Assembly: GCA_008694505.1 (NCBI GenBank)
Contig: VZDJ01007749.1
Span: 7,907,790-7,971,789, forward strand
DNA from: Cyanoderma ruficeps
Taxonomy: Eukaryota > Chordata > Aves > Passeriformes > Timaliidae
Direction of reading: 5' to 3'
Length of the DNA: 64,000 bases
Below, piece by piece: positions 37,633 through 48,550 of this stretch. The position numbers were made by a program, and so were the translations under genes. Below the pieces are notes generated by a model. The model searched no databases. It was not told the DNA's origin and was given only the letters and a program-made list of their open reading frames with translations. Numbering within the stretch: position 1 is the first letter of the stretch; every line of letters starts with the position of its first letter.

Positions 37633-37814
37633 ATTGTGACTTGTGGCAAAGGAAATGCTACCTGCAAGACTCCTGCTTTGAAAGCACTGCACTTGCTGGG
37701 TACAAGACTGTACAGCACTAAACTGGTATGGTTATTTTGTTGAATGCAATGAATTTCAAAAGGTTCTCCAGAAAAAAATCATTTTTACACTATTATTTTT
37801 ACAGAGCAAAGGCT

Positions 37815-37850
37815 AAAAAGAAAAGGAAGGGAAGGAAAAGGAAAGGATGG
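37815..37850. repeat. Purine (A/G) tract
   Basis: A run of A and G with AAGG and AAAGG units, nearly free of pyrimidines. Mirror-like purine tracts can form triplex DNA, but this one is short. Confidence 0.75.
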
Positions 37851-38930
37851 ATAGTGGTTATTATGTGAAATGGCTCCCTGACTGTGATGAGACATGGGCA
37901 ACTTACTTTCGGTCCTCGTTTTTGAGGAGGATGGGTTTGGGCTTTTCCTCTGTCATGTAATATCCCAGTGGAGTAGGAGGAGGAGGCTGACTGTGCAGGG
38001 AATGAAGAGCTGTTGTTTCCCTGCCCCTTGCAGCCCCTGTCTGTGCTGTAGGTGGGGAACCGAGGGATATCTGCTGGGCTGGGCCAGTCCCACCTTGTCC
38101 CTGGAGCAGGTCCTCACTGTTTAATTCACTTTCCATTTTCTTCAGGACAGTGCAGCAGGAGACTACCCCGTTCTTGAATCAAGGCCATAGTTGAGCCTCT
38201 TGGCAATTGTTTCATGTTTGCTTACTTGTAATCAGCAGAAGCTATTCTGACATGCTCAAATGTGCTATTATGTTTCCTTTAAGAAATAAAAAGATTTAAT
38301 CTTTTTTCTTTTCCCCTTAAAAGAGGTCCCTCTCCCTTAGTTCTGCTCTCTCCCTAAACTTCTGCAAAGGTAAAGTCCGTCTTTGTGCCTGCACAATCTT
38401 GTCATAGTGTGGTGTAAATGGTGTGTGAGGACTGCAGGATTTGCCTCTTCTCAGCCTCTATCTGAAGTGTTGGTCAAAGCACGTGGCTTCTTAGAGCTGC
38501 ATTTCTGACCTCCATGCCAGAGTAGTGAAGGCAAGTCTGAGATATGTCAAGTTCAGTGACAGCATCCCAAGATCTCCATCAGCCAGAGCTCTGGGATTGC
38601 CCTTCTGAGTTTCGTCTCTCAGCAGTTTTGTGCCAGGCAAGCCAAGCTTTGCAGTAGTTGAGGTTATTGAGGAGAACTTCATCCAGAAGAGTAAGGCTCC
38701 CTCAAGCAGAGTTTGGTTTGAGTTCCCAGAAGGTCAGCGTGGGAAGCTCCCTATAAAAACTGAACTTTGATGTTGTCAGCCAAGACAGATTCAGAAGATT
38801 TGGGAACATTTTTTTTTCCTCTTTATAATTATGTGAAATGCGGGAGACCTGTGAATAGGGTATTTTTAGATTGTACTTTCAGATATACAGTATCATAGTA
38901 TGACAGCAAATTAAAATTCTTATCAAATCC

Positions 38931-38946
38931 TTTTTTTTTTTTTTTT
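38931..38946. repeat. Poly-T tract
   Basis: Sixteen uninterrupted T. A second run of about ten T lies at 39080-39090. No associated element is recognised. Confidence 0.9.
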
Positions 38947-40283
38947 AAAGAAACGTAATGTAACTCATAGTGGAAAGTTCGATAAAGAGCAGTGTGCTGC
39001 TTGGCACAGGAATTCTGCTCTTGTTACTAGATGAAACACCATTGGTTGCTTTCATTTAGATGAACACTTTTGGAAATCCTTTTTTTTTTTAAGGTTAGTG
39101 GATTGGACTTCTAATTTTAACTCCTATGGTTTATAATTAGAAACATTTCCAAACTTGTTTACAAACACCTGCACTTGACAGTATGTGTCTGCAATTTTAG
39201 AAGGACTCACTTGTCACTTCCAGTGGGGATTGAGAGGGCATCTGAGTTCTTTGTGTTTGTACAGTTAGTTTTGGGACACTGGAACGAAAGTGCATTTTTT
39301 AAAATAAGGGTATGAGAATGCAATCTTTTGTGAGGGGGTTGCCTGCACCTAATCAGCAAAAAGGTCCTATTGAATAGTTGTGGATTATTTCGAAGTCAGT
39401 TGGATTGATTGTTAGTGGTCATTTGGAGCAAGATCTGAACTGGCACCCAAAGGAGAAATGCCAAGAGCTAATTTTAGCGGTTGAGCCTCTCAATTGGAAA
39501 AGATGATTTACAGGTTTTCTGTTTTTATCTGTGCTTAAGACATATTACTTTCTTGCCAGCTGTCCTTAAGAAGTTATTCAGAAAGAGTTTTAAATGACTT
39601 TTTAAAAAATGATTGCATTGTTATTTCATATGAATTTGGAAGTGAGTTGCTGAGTGTACAGTGAATGGTGGAGCGTGGTTCCCCTTGCTCTTGAGTGGAA
39701 TGTGGAATGTGTGTCTTAAACAAGTCTATATGCAACTTGTTTGCAGTGTGGTGAATATCATACTATGTTACTCATTGGTCAAGTGTATAATTACATTAGA
39801 AGGGATCAAACTACCAAAATTAAAGATAAAAATCCTTTTGGCACTTTACATCTGACTTTTAGCTGCATCGCATAGGTTAACAATGTTGTTTATCAATTTC
39901 TAGTGTAATGAGAAAGATTATTGTTGCTAAAAATTGATGCTGCGTGGGAGGGTGTCAGGAAGAACCCTCCAAATATGCTTCAAGGGTACAGCTGAACCAG
40001 AAGCAGTCAAAGCAGACTTAAACAGTAGTGGCATAAGGTGTCCTATTGATTGCTTAATGCTCATGTTGTTCCTAATTAGTATTAAAAACTCTGGTTAATT
40101 AGGCCAGCCTGTTTGGCTGTTATGTCCTCTACCAGGAACCATGGTCTTAGAGAAACTCCAATATAGAAGTGGATAAGAAAGCCACAAACTGGAATGTTTT
40201 AATATTCTGCTGTTTTGGTGTCCATAAAAGCGTGGACGTGGATCCATTTGAAGAATCCACACTGATGTCAAAGGATCATGTCC

Positions 40284-40356
40284 TCAGAGGCACTTACTCT
40301 TTATCAATTTCACTGAAAGTGGATATAAGTGGAATTAGGCACCTAAATACCTTTGT
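40284..40356. repeat. MITE-like relic (TTAGGCACCTAAATACC type)
   Basis: 'caatttcactgaaagtgg' followed by 'ggaattaggcacctaaatac' and 'ctttg' matches the second half of the same palindromic archosaur/turtle repeat seen at 23.2 kb. The first half is unclear. The 'ttaggcacctaaatacc' block is preserved exactly. Confidence 0.5.
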
Positions 40357-41475
40357 GTATTCTTGTTCTCTGAAGGCAAACCTGCAGTGTGCAGCCTGTA
40401 TGTTGTGCTTGACCCTTCTGCAGAGCACACAACAAACTCTCACTGGGGGGCTCTTCTAGAGCAATTGCTCGAAAGTAAACAAACAGATAATGACATAAAG
40501 CTTTTGGAGTACGATGCACAGGTCTGAAGAACTAGGTTTTGCCTTCTGTAAACCAGCTGTGCCTCATATCTGAGTTTCTGAATTCCTTTAAGGAAGTACA
40601 GTTTTAACAAGCATTCACTTTCCATTGCAAACAGACTTTAAAAAAATTTCTACTTTTGAAACAAGTAGGCTAGCTAAAATTATGATGTTACTTAGATACT
40701 GCACAGCATAATTTCTTAGCAAGTGTAGCTGCAATTAATAAATTGTGTTGTAACCATATTAGGCTGTTACCATGTTTGAAAATAGCTTCAAATGCAGCTT
40801 ACAAGCTCCGGTGTTGTCAGGGTCCCAGTTCATCAGAGTTAGAACTACACGACATTTTAGAAATGGCTCATGATTCAAATATGACCATAGAAATTAGACT
40901 TAAGTGGAGTTTAATACCACTTCTTGCTCAACTAGAAATTTCTCTTTTTATGATGAATTCTATCTGGAAATAGCACTTTCACAACTGATGTACTGAGAGA
41001 AATGCCAGTGTTTTCAGTTTTCCTCTATTTCGGTTTGCTCGTGTCTGCTCTGTGCCCACTTTCTTAAGTGTTAATATGTAACAACGTTTCCAAAAAGTTA
41101 GAGGAGGCTTGAAAGCAAGAGCTATGCAAGTGTATAAAGATCCAGTGATTCAGCAGTGCCTTGAAAACGGGCAAAAACCTCTTTGATACCAGAAGTCTTG
41201 ACTGACCATGAAGTTAGTGAGAAGATTTCTCAGATGTACCTGAAAGAAAAGAAAGAACTCCATGGAATATTTATAGAATTATTTAACCTGCATGGGCCTG
41301 ACCAGTTTTTCAGTGTGAATGTTTGGTGTCTCCTGTTCTCAGGATAATCTGCCTGGTTGCTATAGGGAAACTGCATGGAAAAGTCTTTCTTTGGGTGCAT
41401 TTAAAATGATACTATCTTCCTCAGGAAGTGGGAATTAAAATAAATACAGGAGTCACGAAAAGAAGGTGACTTTGG

Positions 41476-41525
41476 TCTTCTTGTATCTTTTTACAAGAAG
41501 AATCCTTTGGTTCTTCTTGTAAAAA
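41476..41525. repeat. Three-armed inverted/direct repeat, strong hairpin
   Basis: Arm B 'tttttacaagaagaa' (41488-41502) is the exact reverse complement of arm C 'ttcttcttgtaaaaa' (41511-41525), with an 8-nt loop. Arm A 'tcttcttgta' (41476-41485) is also an exact reverse complement of the inner part of B (41492-41501), with a 6-nt loop. A and C are direct repeats, each preceded by TTTGG. B can therefore pair with either neighbour. The arrangement is typical of a template-switch mutation and has no sign of being a transposon. It is too short for a usual pre-miRNA. Confidence 0.85.
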
Positions 41526-43216
41526 AAATTCTAACTTCAGGTAAAATTATTGTTCCTTGCAAAAAATCCCATGGTATAATTGAATATTTTGAGCCACAGC
41601 ATGCACGGTATACCAGAATGATCTGAGAATTGAATAATATCCAGGTAACTGGGCATATGAAGGTATATCATATACCATCATATACCACAAGAGAGGACTC
41701 TCGAGGAGGCAATATCTGGTTATGGTTAGAAATCAGCTGTGGGTATAAGAGGACAGCTTGTATATTGCCAGAGGGAGTTAATGTAGGTTCCCAGCCCATG
41801 AAGTCCCAGCGCTGGAGTTCTGATTGCATCCCCAGGGCTGGAACACATTGCAAATCCCTGAGATGCAAATTCTTTGCCTGTGTCTCCAATGGTACATAGC
41901 TGTAAACCAGTCTTTGAAAGTCCATAAATAGGTGTAAAACATGCATTTTCCATAGAAGTAATGACATTTGAGAGGGATTGTGACTATTACAATGGCCTAG
42001 TGCAAATTACCTGTAACTTAAATTTTTTGCTTTTATTTTTTGTTCCTGGTACATATGTTTTATGTGAGCAGCTTTTTCATATTTCTGCAGTAATTCCATG
42101 CCATTAAAATATGTGGGTTTTCTTCTTAAAGAAACTGTTATATGCCAGTTGTACCTGAGCTGAAGGGTTACCCAGAGCAAATGTCTATGAAATGAAACTG
42201 CTCCAGGATAACCTGCCTTGGTTAAGGGGAGAGTTAATGATAAATTTATTTTCATGACCTGTCTGCCAAATATTTGTACACTAATTAGATCCTATTTTGA
42301 GGGCAGAGCATGTGAGCTTGTAAGGAACCCCTTGTATAGGATAGGAAGGGCAAGAGGATTTTTGTCCCTAGTGAGTGCAAACGCCATTTTTTTATGTAGC
42401 ATCACCTAAATATGTTTGTTATTTCTAAGTAGCATGTGAATCCCTGGGCTCATATGGAGGCACTTTTCTAATTGGCTCACAGGGATACTGTGGCCAGCTC
42501 AGGTGTTCAAGTGTAGAACATTGGGGAAGAAACTGAACTGAGTCAAGGCATAATCATGGTTTTAACTACCTTTATGACTAGTGGCAGGACCTGTTGTATA
42601 AGTAATCCAGCCATGGTGCTGGTTGGTATCTTGCTTTTCACTTGAACCTCTCTGCGATGCAGGTCTTGGAGGAGTGAGTGCCTGGTGCAGTCTCTGCCTG
42701 ACTCCTTGGTAAGTCATTCAAGTCTGTCTTTCCGTACAGTCACTTTCCAACTGCTCAGCAAAAATAAGGAATTTTTTTCATAGAGTGCTTTAAAAGAGAG
42801 CTGCTAATCAATTTTTCTTATTATTTTATGCCCTGTGATTTTTACACCACCCCCACCAGCTGGTTAATCATGCAAAAGCTGAACACTTCATTAGCCAGAA
42901 CATGTTTGCCCATGGGCATTTCTGTAGTAAATTAGTTCTTTCTATTTATACAGGTAAGTCATGGCCAAAAGTCTTTAAGGTGCCAAAGGTAAGGGTTCGA
43001 ATTAATTCTTTTTCTGAGTTTTCGAAAGAACTAGGTTTAACTTTGTGTGCTGTTGATTTGAAATTACTTTTGAATTAAAGATAGTGTGGGGAAAAGAGCA
43101 CTGTCAGGCTGTTCAGAGATGCATTGTGCCTTTCTGGATCTCAAATTTGGCCTTTGTAGTAAAGGCTGCCTTAAAAAAAACCCAAAACAGCCCAAAACAC
43201 TTTGCATGCATTCACA

Positions 43217-43248
43217 TGTATATATGTATACACACACATATATATATG
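43217..43248. repeat. Compound (TA)/(CA) dinucleotide repeat
   Basis: Alternating purine-pyrimidine stretch: TATATGTATACACACACATATATATATG. Such sequence is likely length-variable and can adopt Z-like or cruciform structure. Nothing more is implied. Confidence 0.8.
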
Positions 43249-43564
43249 CACAGTGTCTTCGTGCAGAGGCTCTGCTTCTTTGAGTGGCATGTGGCATATT
43301 GACCTGTGTTTTTCCTTTCTTACTCTGTGCCTTTTACGCTATTAATTGAAAATATGTGGTTTGCAGATGCTTTTTTGCTTCAAATCAAATGGTGCCCTCT
43401 GAAAGCCTAGTTTAGCTTGACAATGAATTTAGCTTTCAGGCTTTGGCCATTGCAATATTGTTTGAATGCCACCATTTCCTGCAATCAATGTAATTTTATA
43501 TCTACTTGGAATAGAAAGTCAAGATGGTGATTGCCTTAATTTAACTCAGTGTTGTATTCATTAA

Positions 43565-43632
43565 GGAGCTGATCCCGAATTCCTTTCAGATCAAAGTATG
43601 TCTTGATTTCAGTGGAACCTTTCGGTGCACAA
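43565..43632. repeat. MITE-like relic (CTGATCC...TTGATTTCAGTGG type)
   Basis: 'gagctgatcccgaattcctt' followed by 'cttgatttcagtggaacc' resembles palindromic repeats of turtles and crocodilians, whose first half reads CTGATCCTGCATTCCTT... and centre TTGACTTCAGTGGG. The mirrored second half is weak ('aaggtgtgcagtagcc'). Recognition is from remembered consensus only. Confidence 0.4.
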
Positions 43633-43944
43633 GGTGTGCAGTAGCCTTCTAAAATGTTGTCATTGTGACTAGTGAATAAAAACTAAATGTGTTGCTAAAT
43701 TTAGGCTGTTGCTCATGTCAGCTTCCTTTTCTAAATGACGGTAAGTGCATTCCATAAATAGTATGCCTCTTATGTTGTCATATCTCTTTGGCTTGCTTTG
43801 CAGTATTTTACAGGATATTTGCAAATGAATTTTGTGTTCAGTAGGCAGGGGATGAAAATAACACTACTCATTGGGACTCCATTAACCCAGAGCTAATGAG
43901 GAACCATTTCGAGGGCTGGATGAGAGTAATTCAGATTAGCCTGC

Positions 43945-44080
43945 GTGCCAGGCTGCTCTGCTCCCGCTCAGGCTCGCTCCGTGCTGCGCTCCCTGTGCCG
44001 TGCGCCGGACGGACGGAGCCGGGAGCGGCACAGCTCTGACACTGGTTAAGTTTGCTGTGCTTCGGTTCCCCTTTTGGAAG
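43945..44080 (+). promoter_or_regulatory. CpG-rich patch with splice donor: candidate alternative promoter/first exon
   Basis: Within otherwise CpG-poor DNA, 43945-44035 is dense in CG dinucleotides (for example 'gtgccgtgcgccggacgg') and GC boxes. It is followed by a good 5' splice site GGAAG|GTAGGA at 44080/44081. This layout resembles a small alternative promoter with an untranslated exon on the same strand as the candidate first exon at 9.2 kb. A second CG-rich patch follows at 44440-44570. No TATA box and no clear open frame across the donor are seen. A CpG-rich exonised repeat is another possibility. Confidence 0.3.
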
Positions 44081-44098
44081 GTAGGAGAGGAGAGGGAA

Positions 44099-44117
44099 TG
44101 TGTGTGTGTGTGTGTGT
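44099..44117. repeat. (TG)n microsatellite
   Basis: Nine TG units directly downstream of the candidate donor at 44080. Likely polymorphic. Confidence 0.9.
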
Positions 44118-44439
44118 ATGCATAGGTAGGTGACAGTGATCTTGACCTCCATGGTCAGGTGTTTCAGGATGTAATGAAATACTCCTCAAACACTCCGCTC
44201 GTGCTTGCTGGTTGATAGCATTGTTACTTGTAGAAAAGGGTACTACATGGTGACAGTAAAGGTGGTCCGGACTGGCCCTTAATTAATTCTATTTTCAAAA
44301 TCTATATTAGTGACTGTTGTGAGGGCACTTGGGCACTTTACATCAATAAAATAATCAATTTAAGAAATGGGTAGACCAGAACTGTGTGTTCACTAACAAA
44401 ACTGCTGTTCCCCGTTACGACTAAAGGTCAGTCCAAGGC

Positions 44440-44620
44440 TGGCCAAGCAGGCAGGACTCGCATTCCTGTGCCTTGGCGCTTGCCAGGCGCGGCTCTGGCG
44501 GAACACCACCGGCAGCAGCTCCCAGGTGCCCGCGGCCCCTGCGGAGAGCAGCTCGCTGATGGCCGGTCACTTGTTAACTCCCTGCCTGTCTCAAGGTGGT
44601 TTCGGGACCGAAGGAAAAGG
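44440..44620. promoter_or_regulatory. Second small CpG-rich patch
   Basis: CG dinucleotides cluster here ('cttggcgcttgccaggcgcg', 'gcccgcggcccctgcgg') in a way not seen elsewhere outside the main island. Together with the patch at 43.95 kb it may form one weak CpG island interrupted by 400 bp of ordinary DNA. There is no conserved protein frame. The function is not shown by sequence. Confidence 0.3.
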
Positions 44621-45904
44621 TGGGGAAAGACCAACCCCAATTGAAAGTGTGGCTTTGCCAGTTGCTGGCACTCCACTGAAGTGCAGGCAACAGGGACTTG
44701 GTGGAGCTGTGCTGCTGGGATAGAGGGAGGAGAAGAGAGACCTTCTTCTAGAGAGCTCTTAACTGAAGAAACTTTATTAACGACAAATGTTGCATTATGC
44801 AAGCTTAGCAAATTCTCCAGGAATATAATGCTTCCCACTTTTTTCTTAACATATGTTAATATTTTATGATACCTCTGCATTAAGGGACAGTTCCTACAAT
44901 GTTTAAGTGAGTTTGGGCTGCTAAATTACCTTTGTGGGTTTTTAAAAGAACACTACTGGTCACTGCAAATTAGCTAAATTCCCAATCTCACTTAACACAC
45001 TGATGATATAAAATCAGATTTTTTCTGTTTTTCATGTGTTAAGTGAGCATGTGTAATTGAATTAAATGTTGATGCAAAGCTGCATTTTATTTATTTCTAT
45101 TAGCACTTTTGGGGCAATAATCCCACTTTAATACATAGCTAATTCAGTGCAAGCAGCACTGAAACTAGGAGTTCCTGGACACTGGTGTAATTTTTTGAAT
45201 GTGAAATTATAATATGTTTTTATGTCTTGAAATCCAATTGAACTCAAGCTGAGCTTAAAAATCCAAGATCTGATTCAGGAGAATTCAGTCCCATCTGGCT
45301 GGTGGGTAGCAGGTGTGCAGTGTGTGTTTGAGGGAGGGAGGTGATTGCAGGGAGTGAAACATTTCTCTTTTCCTGTAAAGCTTTAATTCGAGTTTAATGC
45401 TGTGGTCTGAAGCTCTCTGCTGTTTAGGTTCTTAGGTAATTACCTACATCTATTGTTGGTCTCCATTTTTAGACAACATAATGGTGATGGTGAATGGCAG
45501 AAGCAAGTAAATGTCCAGCATTATGAAGAAATATGGTTTCTAATTCTCAAAGTTTGGATTTATTTTCTGTTAGACCCAAGTCCCTTGTATGGGAGAGTGT
45601 GTTTTCACAAATTGATACAGACGTGATCCTCAAAGACCAAATGAGAAAGGTTTCATTGCAGCGTTCAGGATCAAGGTCTTTTGAGTATTTTTACGTGTTC
45701 CCACAGCAGCATAGACAACGTTTGTGTTGTGTATATTTTTATAAGAGGAAAAACCCCCATATTATGCAATTTCTGTTTTTATCCCATAGTAGACAGGTTC
45801 TACATTTTTTTATTAGTGCAGTTATAATGAAGGAGTGGTTTTTAATCTTTAAAAGTATTTTAGCAATCTGTTGAATACTTTTTACCTCATAACCTTAAGA
45901 AACT

Positions 45905-45960
45905 TCTCCCAACCTTTCTAATTTTCCTCTTTCTCTTTCTCTTTCCCTTTCTTCATCTTT
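45905..45960. repeat. Polypyrimidine (CTTT)n tract
   Basis: C/T-only stretch with repeated TCTTT and CTTTCC units. It could serve as the polypyrimidine part of a 3' splice site, but the next AG is not followed by an exon I can recognise. Confidence 0.75.
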
Positions 45961-48530
45961 TGATCAGATACTGCCAGTCAACCCCCGCCTCTGCCTGGGA
46001 GCTTTTTGCTTGAGAGATTCAGAAATCTGCTCTTCCTTGACTTTTGTCACTAGCTATCAAGTCAGATCCCTTTCACACTCCTATCAACTCTCCCTCTTCC
46101 AACTTCTAAATATTTCATCTTCTTTTTATTTGTCTTCACCACTATATAACTTCGTGCTGAAGAATCTTCCAGCAGATGAGTTTTCTATGGGAGTTGGCAT
46201 GCAAAGCACTCCTTATTTAACAAAATAAGTAAGCAAACATACTTCTTTTACAGTTTTTGAGTTCACTTTACTACAGTAATGTGAACACTTTTGCTGCTGT
46301 ATTTCACAGGTTTTTTTCATGGTGAATTGACTTAATTTCTAACGTAGAGTGAAGCTGGTGCTGTGTTGCCAAGGGAAGTCCATCTGGCTTGACAGATGAA
46401 ATAATAAACATTTCTCTGGACGTCCCTGTGAAGTTCTCCCTTTTGTTTGGTTGCTTTATGAAGTTAAATGGAAGAGGTCACCCCCTTTGACAGAGCAAAT
46501 TCTTTTTTCTAGCAATCGGGCTTTGCAAGAAAACATTTTTTTATTAAGCAAGTCATCCATACCACACCGTAGGCTGTTTGAGTGTAACAGTATGTTACAG
46601 TCTGCAAAGTTAATGCAGTTAATATTCAACTGAACTTTTGGGGGGTTGCTAATCCCTTAGGCGGGCTTAGCAGAAAGGGCAAACATATTTATAGCACTTT
46701 GAATCAGTCTGCAGTGAACAAGTAAGAGTATGTGTTATACCATGCAAATGTTACACAATTTCAGGAAAGCTCAGTGCATAATCATCTTTTAATAGTATTT
46801 AAGTTGATGAAATATCTTGTCCGTAAGCAACAGAGTTGTTGGTCCAGTGGACAACAGGTCTGTTGAAATGAAACTCAGTGAAAGGTCTTGAGATTCTTGT
46901 TCTGGTGGTAAGTTCTGAAGGTTCTGAATAGATTTATGGGCTGTCTAATTAGGAGCTAACTGTATTCTTTAAGCTCTGTCATTTGTATTATTCCCTAATA
47001 GGATTTAATTGGACTTTGTCACATATCTGGCTATGACTGAGTGCGGGGTTGTCAGCAGCCTCTTCCTTGTAGACCTCGGTCTCTTACTGTTTTTGTAGAA
47101 GTACAAAAGATCATTCCTGAGGGATCTTTGCTCCAGAGTGGAAGTGTGACACTGGACAGAGTTTGCTTTGGTTGGAGCTGTGGGCATTCCAGGCAAAAAG
47201 AACAAGAGTTAAATCACAAGTTGCAGGCAGTTCATGGAGAAGCCGAAGTGCTCAGGCTGAGGATGTCCAGCAGTGAGGGTCACATCTCTGTGAGACAGAA
47301 AATCTCCGCGTTTATGCCATGGACAAAACTTGCACTGAGTGCAAAGTTACATAGAAAAGCACATAAAGGGCCCTGTAATGCTGCCATCCCATCAGGAGCC
47401 AGAGAAAAAGGAATTATGATCTTGGATTTTACATACAGTTTGATTGTGTGGAGTTTTTAGGCAAACAAAAAAGAGATCTGTCATCTGGCAGTCAACAAAA
47501 AATGATTTGTACTTTTAAAAAAATTATTTTATTTTGGAAGAGATGAATGCAGTTGCTAACAGCTGTAATCTGAATGATAAATTTTTAAGGTAAATTTCTG
47601 GTGCCCTATCAATGCAGAATATAGGCCTGACAAAGTGTTCATTCTATTCAAATTAAGATTTTTAATATGTTTTACATTTTGGCTATTTTTTCACTTTTTT
47701 TTCTAGATATTAACTATTGGAAAGAGTGACTACAACATCGAACCTGAGAGGCTCAGGTGCCTTTATACATGCACTCAAGTTACTTATTGATTTTCCACCT
47801 TACCTGTACCCACTCCTTTCCTTTTTCTTTTGCTCTCTGTGAAGCATAACTGGCCATTCATAGTCCTTTAGGAAAAAGTCCAACAAAATAATTGATGTGT
47901 CAGAATTGCTGGAAAAATGGAGATATGTTGCTAAAGAATTTCAAATCTATTTGTTATATTTTCAGTTAAAAATAGCATGATTAAGTACCAGAGCAAGTTA
48001 AAATTTTGTATTGGAGTTATTTATATCTGAAGTACCTGAAAATAACTAGTTTATTATGTACAAAATTTGAAATTCCAGAATATATTAAAACGTTAGCTCA
48101 AAGGTTAAAAGCCTCTCCCAAGGAAGGAAGGAAATCAGAAGGGAATTTGGGCTGATCAGGTTAGTTCTGTAATAGTTGCACAGGGGTGATGTGGCTGACA
48201 CTGTTAGTGGCTTCCTTCAGTTATCCATCCTGAATGTCCTCAACTCATCATTGGATCAGCTTCCATGCAAATCCTAGCAGGATTCAACCTTAAGCCTTGA
48301 CCTCTCTAACATGATCTTGTAGCATTTCTGTCATTGTACTGACCAGTGAGTGCAGGGGTCCATTGCAAAGGCCTGACTTCACTGAGTGTGTTCTGGTGGA
48401 GGTCTGCTGGACCTTACCTGCACATCCTGCAACCATATTGGATCTTGGAAATGGATTAAACTATCTGCAGTATTATTGTGAAAGCAGAGTTTACAGTCTG
48501 GTGATGTTAACTGTGCTAAAAGGTAGGGAG

Positions 48531-48550
48531 GTGTGTGTGTGTGTGTGTGT
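48531..48550. repeat. (GT)10 microsatellite
   Basis: Ten uninterrupted GT units. Flanks are unique. Likely polymorphic in length. Confidence 0.95.

Noticed and set aside
42890..42930. p53-like double site (gaacatgttt gcccatgggc)
   Set aside because: The first half fits RRRCWWGYYY but the second has several mismatches, so it is not a convincing element.
45905..46228. Polypyrimidine tract followed by an open frame as a 3' splice site and exon
   Set aside because: No AG with a following conserved frame or matching donor could be found. The peptide is unremarkable.
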